A stretch of 64,000 bases of DNA. Source: Crotophaga sulcirostris. Lineage: Eukaryota; Chordata; Aves; Cuculiformes; Crotophagidae. Of this stretch, positions 25,201-37,200 are shown one piece after another (the stretch's first letter is position 1; every line of letters begins with the position of its first letter). Made by a program: the position numbers and the translations under genes. The stretch covers positions 1,295,470-1,359,469 of the forward strand of contig VYZB01000239.1 in assembly GCA_013397455.1 (NCBI GenBank), read 5' to 3'. A model generated the notes under the pieces. It did not search any database and had not been told where the DNA came from. It saw only the letters and a list, made by a program, of their open reading frames with translations.

Positions 25201-28200
25201 CATCCACTCCTGGCAGCGCTTGAGGATCGAGTGTACCGTGGCGCAGACTAGGGCACTGGTTTTATTTTTATTGCTCTTTCCTCTAGCTCATGATTTAGTG
25301 ATCTGGGACTGTAGCAGCTGCAGAGGCCTCTGAGAAGGGAGATCATCATTGTCCTCGTTCTTTTGGGACCGTGGGTACCAGCCTTTTCTATCTTGTAGAA
25401 TCATAGAATCGCTTGGTTGGAAAAGACCTTTGAGATCCAAGTCCAATCATACCTGTCCACTGCTAAACCAGATCCCTGAGCACCTCATCTGCCCATCTTT
25501 TAAACAACTCCAAGGGTGGTGAAACCACCACCTCCCTGGGCAACCTCTGCCAGTGCCTGACAACCGTTCCAGTGAAGAGTTATCAGAGCTTCTAAGAGCA
25601 GCTCCAGACAGGATGCTGACTGCAAACCCAGGTGTCCAAAACATAGATGGATCTGCAGAGGGTTCAGTGTGTGCATGTGATGCCTGTCCAAGGCTGCCCA
25701 CATTGACTGTGAGCTGCTACGGTGCTCTGAGTGTTGGGTAGGACCTCAGAAGAGAGATGAAGAGGGACAATCCAATTTTCTGGGGACTTGAGGGTTTAAA
25801 AATAAGCCTTTCATTAATCATCTTGGCACATCAGGAAGTTTTTTCCACCTTCCCTTGTCTGTGGCTCATCCTTTACAGTTGCTTGGCTGCCCCTTCGCTT
25901 CTGCTGCTGCTATTTAAGGGCCTCCCTGTTGTACTCCCCAGGCCAGGTCGTCCTGGCCAAAAGCACGTTTCACAGCAGCTTTGGATTGCAGCCCAAGCGT
26001 GGAGCAGCCAAGGCTGCCTCTCCCCACACAGAATGGGGCCACAGGGCCTTGCAAAATCACTGCTGGAAAGGGGAGGCTTTGCTTTTTGCTCCCTGGGCTT
26101 TGTTTTCTCTGAAGATACCAGATCACTCGCACCTCCCCTGACTTTGAAATGTCCACACTAGCAATCAGCTCAGATTTTGGGTTGTTTGGGTGGGATTCTT
26201 TTTTGCAGATCTATCTCTTTAATAGAGCAGGCTCTGTGATGGAGGGCTGCAATGCTGGCGACCTCCCCAAGCCCTCTGCAAGTCTCATCCATCCTCCCGG
26301 TGTCAGAAGTGAGACTGCCTGGGTGGAGCAGCTCCTGCAGTGCTGGCCAAGCAGCTGAGGAGCTGCAGTTCAGCTCACGCTGATGGTTGTCTGAGGTTTC
26401 CTTCCTTGTGGATGGTCTAAAAATAGCAGGCTGGATGGCGTGGATCCTAACAGCTGCCGTGGCCCCTGTTAGCTGTTTGGAAGAGCAACTTGGCTTTACT
26501 CATTAAAGCGTAACATTTGAAGAGTCTGGCTTTCCACACGTTGAGGAGATCTGCTGGAGCCAGAGCTCCCGTTGCCCCAGTATGGGGTAACCTACCCCCA
26601 TGCAGGTCCTAATGGGCTCTGGCTTCCTCACCTACTTCCCTCTTCCTTGTAATTCACCAGAGAGTGGTTTCTTTGGAAATTTATTTGAGACTGAGTTTTG
26701 CAGGGTCGTTGGCTTTCACCCAAAGGCAGATGTTTTTGGGGAGGGGAAAAGGAGCCGGATCATTGGCCTCGGACGTTTCACATGGAGGGACGTGGCCCTG
26801 GTCCCGTCTGGCTCTGGCCACCCAGGGCTGAGAGTGGATCGACTGCTGAGCTCTGGCTTCTGGGGAAATGAGGGGTCACAACTGGGCCAGGACCCTCCTG
26901 GATTACGCCTGGAAATGCAGAGGCTCTTGGAAAAGTCTTTGTCAGAGGGTTGTTTGGGAGGCCTTTTTTTGGCGTGGGAGGGTGGCTAGTAGGAATGTCT
27001 GCATGTTCCTGGGTAGTGATGTACAGTGAGAGCGAGTGAACCCAAACTCTGCTCTGCAGACTGATGGATTTGTGAGGACAGCCCTTCCCAGGTGAAAACC
27101 AGAGGTGCTGGCACTGAAGAAAGGATGTACCCCTTCTGGGGTCACTGGTTTTGTACTAGAATGATGGGAGCATTGCTTAAGCACCCCTCCCCCGGTAGCC
27201 CACCCGGGCACAGGCAGTGCTTTCTCAGTGGTAGGAGGCTGTTGCAGCAATGGAGGGGAGACTGTGGGGCACCAGGGTTAAATCAGTCCATTCCTTTCAT
27301 CAGGTAATGATAGGACAACGGGGAACAGTTTAAGTTGGAAGGGGGAAGATTTAGCTTAGACATTAGGAAGAAATTCTTCACTATGAGGGTGGCGAGACCC
27401 TGGTCCAGGTTGCCCAGGGAAGAGGTGGCTGCCCCATCCCTGGAGGTGTTCAAGGCCAGGCTTGATGGGGCTTTGAGCCCCCTGATCCAGTGGGAGGAGT
27501 TCCTGCCCATGGCAGGGGGGCTGGAGCTAGATGGGCTTTGAGGTCCCTTCCAACTCAAACCATTCTATGATTGTATTCTGCTTTAGACCAAGATTCCATT
27601 GGAGCTGGCAGTGGGAGCAGAGCTGTGCCAACTGAGCCATCTGAGGTCCACTCCTCTCCTACCCCTTAGGCTCATCTGAGCGTGCAGTTGGTGGCTTTGC
27701 AGGTAGATGAGCATGGGCACCCGTAAAACCCTTGAGCTCACAGCAGGTTTCCATGCTGCACTCTCCATCCCAACACTCCAGGCTTTGCCATCTGAGTGGT
27801 GAGGGCAGGATGGAGGTGGAAGGGGCCAGTGCCCCCTAGTATTTACCCTGCTTCCTCTTGCTCCCTTTCTTCCCTCAGGATGTGTTTATGCAGTTGTTTC
27901 CCTGCCATTGAGTTCGGTTTCCTTCAGATGCTGGTTGATTAGTCAGGAAAGCCGTGTCCCACTTCCGCAGCCCGTTCCCAGCTACAGTTTTTATTTAGCC
28001 GCTTTGTTCTCTGGTTACGTAAGGTCAGCTGCCCTCGACGCCTTCTCCAAACACAATGAGCCAGGGCCAGCCCAGCGCCGCCTGGGAGACCCGACATCTC
28101 TCCTCCCGACCTGCTCCGGCTGCCCTGGGAGAGGCTGAGTGGGTGCTGGCCTCCATGGGTGTTCTGCTTGTCTTCTACCCACTTTTCATAGAATAATAGA

Positions 28201-31200
28201 ATCACAGAATGGTTTGGGTTGGAAGGGACCTTAAAGCCCATCCAGTTCCAGCCTCCCTGCCACAGCAGGGACACCTCCCACTGGATCAGGGTGCTCAAAG
28301 CCCCATCCAACCTGGCCTTGGAACACCCCCAGGGATGGGGCAGCCAGGATTTCCCTGCGCACCCTGTGCCAGGGCCTCACCACCCTCATTGTGAAGAATT
28401 TCTTCCTAATATCTAATCTAAATCTTCCCCCTTCCAATTTAAAGCCATTCGCCCTTGTCCTGTCACTACTTGCCCTTGTGAAAAGCCCCTTCCCAGCTTT
28501 CCTGGAGCCCCTTCAGGTACTGGAAGAGTTCTCTAAGTTCTCCCTGGAACCTTCTCTGGAGCCTGGAGAAGAGAAGCCTCCAAGGAGACCTTATCATGGC
28601 CTTTTAGTGCTTAAAGGGGGCCTAAAGAAAGATGGGGACAGACATTTAGTAGAGCCTGCAGTGATAGTACAAGAGGTAATGGTTTTAAACTCAGTGGGTA
28701 GATTCAGACTAGGTTTAAGGAAGAAATTTTCACCATGGTGATGGTGGTGAGGCACTGGCACACGTTGCCCAGATTGCTGGTAGAAGCCCCATCCCTGGAA
28801 ACATTTACAGTCAGGTTGGATGGGGCTCTGAGCAACCCAATCGAGTTGAAGATATCCCTGCCCATTGCAAGAGGTTTGACTGGATGAGCTGTAAAGGTCC
28901 CTTCCAACCCAAAGCGTTCCATGACTCTATAACAGCATAGGTGCAAGCCCTCCAGCCTAGTTTTCAGCTCTGCTCTGCCTGGGAGGAGAAAGCCTCCTCC
29001 AGAAGAATGTCAATACCATCTGCCACCTTATACAGGGTAGCTCTTGCACACATCTCTTCCTTCCTTTCTCGCATCTTTGTAAGGAGAAGCGGTTACAACT
29101 CTTTGTTTCACAGGAGATGCTTTTCTCTCCAACTCGGTCCGGTCACTGCTGCCTGGCTTCCTGCCAGAGGTGGTGGGGATGGTGGCGTGCCCTCACGCTA
29201 TGGGATGTTTACTGGGAGGGTGGCTCCTTATGTGGCTGCACTAACGTGCCTGAGGTCACTGATTTTGACCGGCAGCCCGTGCATATTCCAGGAATCAGTG
29301 GATTACTCCAGAGGAGGCTGCTAAAAGTCCCTGAGAAAGATCAGGAGTGCAGCACCAGGGAGTGGAGGAGCCAAGCAAGCAAGAGAGGAAAGACCTGTTG
29401 CTCCTGAGTGCTCTGAGCTCAGCACTCTGGTTCTGGGTGGTTGGTGGCTCTGCCATCTCCTTCCCTACTGTCATGGAGCTGTGCAAGAGGGTTGTCTTTC
29501 AGATATGTTCTTCCGTGTCTTGGAGAGGAATTGGAAGAAAAGGGTGATTTGCTTCTTTTCCTGGATGTTGTGCTACAGCAGTGCTGGAATGTCATGGAAA
29601 ACCCCAGGAGAGACCATCCAGACTGTAGCTGTAACCCACCTGGCGTGCCTTTGGCTATCAGACCCTCTAAATGGTTACAGCACATGGCTGCCTGGAAAAG
29701 TTGGGTATTCCCAAATAAAAGCCAGGCTTACTGGTCTGCAGAGGCTGACAGAGAAGTTGATCACACCCTGTGTAGTTACTTTGCTGGGCTGCCTGGGTTT
29801 TCCCAAGGAATATTGGTGCAGAAAGAGCCTGGCAGAGCCCATTTCTGCTCATTCCTGCTCACGAGTTTTCTTCCATTTGCTTCACCTTTCCATGCAGTAG
29901 CCTCAGCCTGCTCTAATCTTGCCACCAAGCTTAACTGCTCCTGTTTTTGCAGCTCTGCTGGGTGTTTTCTTCTCCTATATGTTTTCCTCAGCTGTATCCC
30001 TGCTGCATTTTTGCTTATTCGTTTACCTTAACAAAGAAAAATGAGACAGCGGTGGGCTGCTAACCTTCCAAGCAAGCCCGTTGGCACAGTCATTGCCGAT
30101 GCAAGCACAGACCCTGCAGGGAGTGGGGAGATCCAGAGGATCGGTGCAGCAAAAGCCCCATTTGGCATCAAAATACATACCCTAGCCCATCTGGGGACCC
30201 CCTTTCTGGTGAGATGCTGAAGTCTTGGGAATTGCAAATCCATAGCTCTCTAGCCAGGTAGGAAGGGGAGCGACATCCATGTGCCGGGACAGGCCTGCTG
30301 AGCACAGCCTGTGGCCGTATGGTCCATGGTTTCAGTGATTTTATTTCCTCAGCAGCATCCTGTGCTCCGGAGAGGGGAGAGCAGAGATTTTGCAGAGCTC
30401 AGCTGAGCTGCTGACACGTTCGCATCTGTTTCCAGCTACGCCCTGTGCCGGGTTTTTGGGGGTTGGGGGAAGGATTTGCCTTTTTTGCGGCTCTATTTTT
30501 ATCCTGCTCTGTGAGGCTTCGCCGCTCCATGTTTGCAAAAGCTACAATTCAAAACATCCTGGACAAGGCTGCCTTTGGGGGGGGAGATGCCGCACAGATT
30601 CCCACATCACCACCCGGGGTTTCTCCAAGCACCATCTGGCTGCGCTGAGTCCCACACGACCGGTGCGCGAGCCGAGCCCCGCGTGGGCTGCGGGCTCACA
30701 GACCAGCTCCGGCTGCTGACAGGTTTATCCCAACTGCTCCCAGAGGAGCTGAGGGAGATCCTTCTCTGGGCTGAACTGGAAATGTGATGCCCCAAGGGAG
30801 GCACTCGGGTGGGAAAGATGCTCAGCCCTGCCAGCTCTTAGCTTACCCTCCCTATATCCGAGCTGAAATTGCTTCAATTAGAGATTGCGGTAAATCATTT
30901 TAGCTAAACCACCGCAAATGCCCTTGTGGATACTCTTTAACCAGCTTACCCAGCTTTAGCTCGCTTCGGAAAGGAATCAATTCTGGTCCAATCTTATTTA
31001 AATTTGGTTTAAATGGAGTTAAGCGAGTCCACACCAGTTTTAATTAAGACCAGTTTGAAACCAATTACGGTAAATTAGTGGAAGTTGTGTTTTCTGCCAG
31101 GGTGAAGCTCAGCACTTTGCGACTGAGGTAGGAAAAGCCAAGTTCATGCCGGAGTCTGCCAGGCCCCCCTAGAGCAACATGGGGACACCTTGGGCACTTT

Positions 31201-34200
31201 AGGTCTTGAGACGGCTCAGCCAGACGACCCGAATGTTCCAGGCTGCTGTACAATATATATTAATAAGGGCCTTAATATAGATACCTAATTGCCTGTCGTG
31301 GTTGATTTATAGCGTGGCCGCATGAGCAATGGGAACAGCACAAAGTGCTGGTGAGCACTGGGGGATGCATGGGGGCCAGGTGTTTGCCACACTCCGCTTG
31401 AACTGGCACCCACGGGTGGGGGGGATGGATCCTGGTGTTGGCTTAGGTGGTGCAAAGAACCCACTCATGTCCCTGGCTCCACCGCAGGCTGCAACGCTTG
31501 CCCTGGGAAAGGATGAGGGTGGGGAGGCCCTGGCACAGGTTGCCCAGGGAAGTGGTGGCTGCACCATCCCTGGAGGTCTTCAAGGCCAGGTTGGATGGGG
31601 TCTTCAGCAGCCTGGTTTGGTGGGAGGTGTCCCTGCCCATGGCAGGAGGGTTGGAACTGGATGAGCTTTAAGGTCCCTTTGAACTCAAACTGTTTTGCAG
31701 TTCGTTCTATGATTTTATGATTTGTTAGTCCAGCATCCCAGGATGCAGGAAGGTGCTGTAGTCATTGAGACATTGAGATGGGTCCAGACTGGCTGGATGG
31801 TGCAGACTCATTTTGGCCACGGAGCTGCAATTTCCGTGTGCTTTTTGCAACCTGTTTGTACCGACTCTTGTTTTACTGCTCTGATGTTCCCAAGGACCCC
31901 AAATTCCCATTTGTTCCTATTAAAGCTGATATCTGGGGTGAGTTTCATCATTCCTCTGAGTAAGGATCTTTCCTCTTCCAGCTCTCTCCTCTATGCTAGC
32001 CGAAAAAGCTAAGCAGCAGAGCCGTGGTGTGCCACTAGCCCCGCTCCGGGTGCGTTAGCAGCCGATCTGTCAGGTTATGGATCTGCAAAGTCTCACTTCG
32101 GGGAAAGGGGGAGAGGTGTAAGCTTCAATTAATTAAGCCACAGTTTCCATAACACATCTTTCTGCTTGTCTCTTGTGCTTCGTAGAAACACTTAACAAGA
32201 TGCTCCTACTGTTCTGTCGAGCCAGGGATGCCGCTGTGCTGAGCTGTAACCCACAGGGCAGAGAGCTGAGCTCCGGGCTATGCCGGGAAGGGTTACACCA
32301 TGGCAAACAAGGTGCCAGCCACTTCCTAGATATCCTGTAAATGCAGAGCTAACAGAAATTTTGGAGGACTGGGAGGCTTTGCAAGAGAAATGTTTTGCCT
32401 ACTTGGAAGAAATATTGCACTTTCAAGCTCCAGCTGAGATTTGGTTGAGCCTTTTGCAGCCAGGGAGGACCCTGCACGCTGGTTTCTCACTCCACAGCGT
32501 TACCCCTGGAGAGCATGGCATGTCGTACTTGGAAACCTTCCGTAGGGACATGCAGACATAACTGCTGGGCACTGGTTGAGCAAAGGATGGAATAATAGAA
32601 TCATAGAATTGCTTGGTTGGAAAAGACCTTTGAGGTCGAGTCCAACCATACCTGTCCAATACTAAACCGGATCCCTGAGCACCTCATCTACCCATCCTTT
32701 CTTTTAATCACCTCCAGGGATGGGGACACCACCACCTCCCTGGGCAGCCTCTGCCAGCGCCTGAGAACCCTTTCAGTGAAGAAATTTTCCTAATGTCTAG
32801 TCTGAACCTGCCCTGGTGCAGCTTGCGGCCATTTCCTCTCATCCTATTTCCTGTCATTTGGGAGAAGAGACCAACACCCACCTTGCCACAACCTCCTTTC
32901 AGGGAGCTGCAGACAGTGATATGGTCTCCCCTCAGCCTCCTTTTCTCTAGGCTTTTGAGTTTGGTCTCAATGCTCCCAGAGGCAAAGGATGATGAAGTTC
33001 TATGGGGCGTGCAGACCATTACACCACACTTTACTCTCCTTAAAAAACGGGGCTAAGACTTGGTTTTCCCTTCTCTGTGTCCCAGTCCCTCCCTGCTCTC
33101 AGCTCCATGACCTGCTACCCAGCTTCCCATAGGCTGGGCAGGAGGATCAGAGGTTCAGGAGCAAGTCAAAGGAAGAAGATGGCAGGTTCAAAGGCTGGAG
33201 TTTGATTGTCCTGCAGATTGCAGCCAGGATCTGATCTCTGAGGCAATTCTGGCTATTGGACCCTCATCTAACCCAGTGGATCCTTCCAGATCTCCAGTCT
33301 GAGATGCAGGAGATGCTGCACCGCTTTGGGAGTGTGGATCTGAGGGTGCTTCTGGGTGGTCTGTCCTGCACCAGCATTTCCAGCCCCACGGCTCCTGGTT
33401 TTTATCCTCTGTGTGTCACTGCTGGCACCCCAGTGACAGGGGCACTGTACCTTTTAGGGAGGAGAAAAATTGCTGCCACCTCCTGTTTTTCTCCTGGGAT
33501 GTGTTTTGGGATGTGCAACAGTTTGGGCTGTCACTGGAAGGCATGCAAGAAGATGGTAAGGTACAGTGCTGGCTTTGCCATGCGAAGGGAGTGACGGCAG
33601 AGCTTCAGGTACTGGGCAAGAGCTGCTGCCTGTGCTTCTGCCAAGAGAGACCAGCCCTGACAGCAGAGACGTCCTTGATGCTGGAGGTCAGAGAGATAAT
33701 TTTTGGGGTCTGGAGAAGGGAGAAACTACAACATCAGTCCTTCCTCTGGACAAGTTACAACACTGGGGCATCCTTGGTGGAGATGAAGCTGTGATGCCCA
33801 GCCTGCTGCTAGCTCTTGGGCTGCAGGGCAGCTCTGATTTGGATGCCTCAGCACTGCTGACAAAATTGACAAAATATATTTAATGGCTTTAAACTGAAAA
33901 ATGGCTTTAACTGGAAAGGGGAAGATTTAGATTAGACATTAGAAAGAAATTCTTCCTGTGATGGGGCTGCGGGTTTATGGTTCCTGTAGACAGGAAAAGT
34001 TCACCTGCCTGGAAATACTTTCTTTTCCTTCGATTCTCAAAGTCCTGCTGGGATGATAGTGGTGAGGCCGTGGCTCAGGTTGCCCAGAGCAGTGGTGGCT
34101 GCCCCATCCCTGGGGGTGTTCAAGGCCAGGTTGGATGTGGCTTTGAGCACCCTGATCCAGTGGGAGGTGACCCTACCCATGGCAGGGAGTGGAACTGGAT

Positions 34201-37200
34201 GGGCTTTGAGGTCCCTTCCAACCCAAACCATTCTATGATTCTATATCACTTTTGCAGCTTTGAAAGACTTCCCACCTGCTCTTCCCCTCCCACCCTCAGC
34301 ACCAGGAGGAAAAGCAATGTGTGCTTTTGAGGCTCTGCCCATGGTTCAGGCTGGGAGATGCGAGGTGGAGCTGCGGGCAGGCATGGTGGGAAGTCAGAGC
34401 TGCCCCATGTTGCCTTGTGCAGCCGGTGTCTATTCTCACCCCCCTCCTGAGCAGTGCTGAGCAGCTGTAGTGATGGCACGTGGGGCACGGCTGTGTTTTC
34501 ACGCTAGGTGCTCCCTGCCTTCGAACAAACACACCTTTGTTTTGGAGCTCATCGGCTCAGCTAGATCCTTTTTTTTTTTTTTTTACCCAGATCATCTTCC
34601 CCGCAGCTGAGGGGAAACACAATGCCACAGCAAACACTTGTGCTCTGGTGGATGCCTGCTTCACAGCCTGGTTTGGGGTTTCAGATGCACCAAGGCAGGG
34701 TGAACACATGGCTCCCGTGGGGAGGAGATGCCAAGTTCTGGTCCAGATGACCTCATATTTAGTTTTCCTTTTTCCAAGTCCAGGGAAGCTGCCCTGTCTG
34801 AGCCCAGGTCTGCATCTTTGTGCATCACCAGGACAGGCAGTGTGGGAAACAGCCCAGTGGCTTTTCCATTAGCTTTCCTGGGCTTTGGCAGCTTGATTGT
34901 ATCTTTAATTGGTTGCTCCGTGCTCTGCTGAGTCTCGGTAGAAGCAGACAGCGTACATAAATCAAAATCTTCAAGTTTGCTTCAGCGATCTGATGGAAAT
35001 ACTGGCTGTTCTTGGGATGGGGTAATAACCTTGGGGCACCCGTGTGTGCTGGCTTCCCTCCTTACCATGCTTAAACGTGGGCTTTCCATAGGAGAAATTA
35101 AGGGAGACAGCTCCCCTTGTTGCAAAGTCACCTTTAAAACTCTCTCTCCAAACATTTGCTCTGAGCGCCGCGCTGCTAAATAAACCATCTTCCCTGTAGT
35201 TTCGCTGTGGGAAAAGCAATCTTTACCTGCCAGTGCCCTACACTTGTGGGTCTGAAGGGGTATTTTTTCTGATGCTTTCTGATGCTACCCTGAGCTGAGA
35301 GATGCCCCTTTGCCAGCGCTCCCTGCTGCCCACCTTGCAAACAGTCTCAGACTGAGTTGGGACATCTTAGCAAGTGGATGCTGCAACAGTGAGAGCCGCC
35401 TGTGGCAGCAGCCTCCACATCTTCCACCCTGGAGCACTGTTTGCTGTTAAACAAGCAATAGGAGCCCATCAAGAGTGAATTTATAGGACTGAGATGTGCA
35501 GAGGGGGATGCTGGCTGCTTGGCAGAGGCTGTGAGCAAGGGTTGCCAGCTCTGGGTACCCTGCGCAACGGAATGGTGCAGAGCATCCCTTCACCGTACCC
35601 TCAGAAATCCACTGGCCCCAAGCGAAGTGCCTAAGGAGAAAGCACAGAAGGGCCTTGCAAGCCTGGAAGTGCGTTGGCTCTGGGTATGCTGGAGCACATC
35701 TAAGTTCTCTTGAGCGTACCATCTCTCCTTGCTGTCTCTCCTCTCTCTGCTTCCACTCTCTTGCATTCACACCATCCCTTTTTCCCTCCAGTCAGGGCAC
35801 TTCCCACACCCTCCTTGCTCGGAGAGTCCAGCCACACCCTGTAGCCATAATTTTCTACCTTTTGGGACTTATAAATATGATCAGTGATAACTGCTGCCTC
35901 AAAATGAAGCCTTTTGTGCCTTCTGGGCAGAAACCACGGCTGCTGCAGGAGCAGTGAGTAGGTTTGTGCCCTGACTCAGCAGGCACACCAGGAGCAGGGA
36001 TGCTCCAGGCTGGAGGGATCACTGCTCCTTCATCCCAGTCTCCTTTCCTCAGCCTTCAGCTGTTTTGTTATGAATGTTATTTGCAAACAGAGAACAAAAA
36101 AATCCCACCCCATTTTTCAGGACAGTCTCTAAGCATGGTTTGACCAGTACTTTATGCTCCTCTGCAGCAGCCCTGGGCCACACTGTGTGTGACGCCGTTA
36201 CACCAAGTGGCTCCTGCTTGGGAGAAACTACGTCACGGAGCATAAACTGATGGCCATGCTGTGACCCAGGGCTGAACATGTGTGTGTGCTGCTACGTGCA
36301 CGCTGGGCTCGGGACATCTGTGGCATGTGGGGCTGGATTAAAGGCTCTTCAGCTCACCAGCAAGCTGGTTTGGGGGATGAGCGTACATGCTGTATCTGAG
36401 GAGATGGATTGCCTCTTGATCTAGAGCCTCAAGCACCCTTCTACTATCAGCTACAGCAGCTGAGCAGCTCTGGGATGATCTCCCAAGAATCCCATTTCAT
36501 CCCTGCATGCTGCTTGGCATTGGTCCAGCATGGCTGGGACCACCACGAGTTGTTTTCTCCCGGGATGGAGAGAGCTGCGACACAGCTAACTCTGCTTGCA
36601 CTGGGCAGGTGCAGTTGTACAAGGCTGGGAAGTCTTTTCATGCTTCAACCTTCCTCTGCCAAGTGCTGTGACCTTGTTTTGGGTGTCTACTTTCTGATTA
36701 AGACTGCCTTTGCAGGAGGCCCTGGCTGCTCTAATCTGCTCTCCCCTTCCCCTGCCTCCTCAGGTACAAAAGGCTTGGAGTGCTCTCCCTCCACCCCTAC
36801 CATGAACTCCTACTTCTACAAGTTCATGATCAACCTGCTCAAGCGCTTCAGCAGTGAACGGAAACTCCTGGAGACCAGAGGAGCTTTCATCATCAGGTCA
36901 GAGCACCCCAGCCTCACTGAAGCTCCTGAGCATCCCTGGGCAGGGTGGGCTGGGGATGATGGGGTTGAGCAGCCCGAGCACCAAACTCCCTCAGAGCCAA
37001 AACCACTTCTGCAAGCCTCCCTTGCTCACTGGCACGTGGTTAAAGAGCAAACAGGGCTCGCCTTTCACATGTCAAGGCACCATATTTCTTGTTCCCATCC
37101 CTGGAGGCAAAGTAGCTCCTTATTAAATAGCATTGTCAGAGCCAGTTTTGTTAACAACTAGACCAGCTGGAGCATGAGGACAGGTTTGTGCTCGGGGTGC

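Larger units (their letters stand above)
25095..36763 (+). other. VAC14 intron, 11.7 kb
   Basis: Contents in order: CR1 at 25396, 27306, the CR1 palindrome at 28188-28931 with a TTACGTAA site just upstream (28015), an AT-rich inverted-repeat islet (30880-31080), CR1 at 31511, 32591 and 33901-34244 (the last interrupted), and a T16 run at 34569-34584. The stretch 34.6-36.7 kb is unique sequence with nothing recognised. Confidence 0.65.

Noticed and set aside
32985..33060. Possible C/D box snoRNA (ATGATGA near 32990)
   Set aside because: No CTGA box or terminal stem at the right distance downstream.
36409..37161. 250-residue ORF on the + strand overlapping window exon 10
   Set aside because: Its homologous core is just the VAC14 exon read in frame; the extensions on both sides are translated intron past good splice sites.
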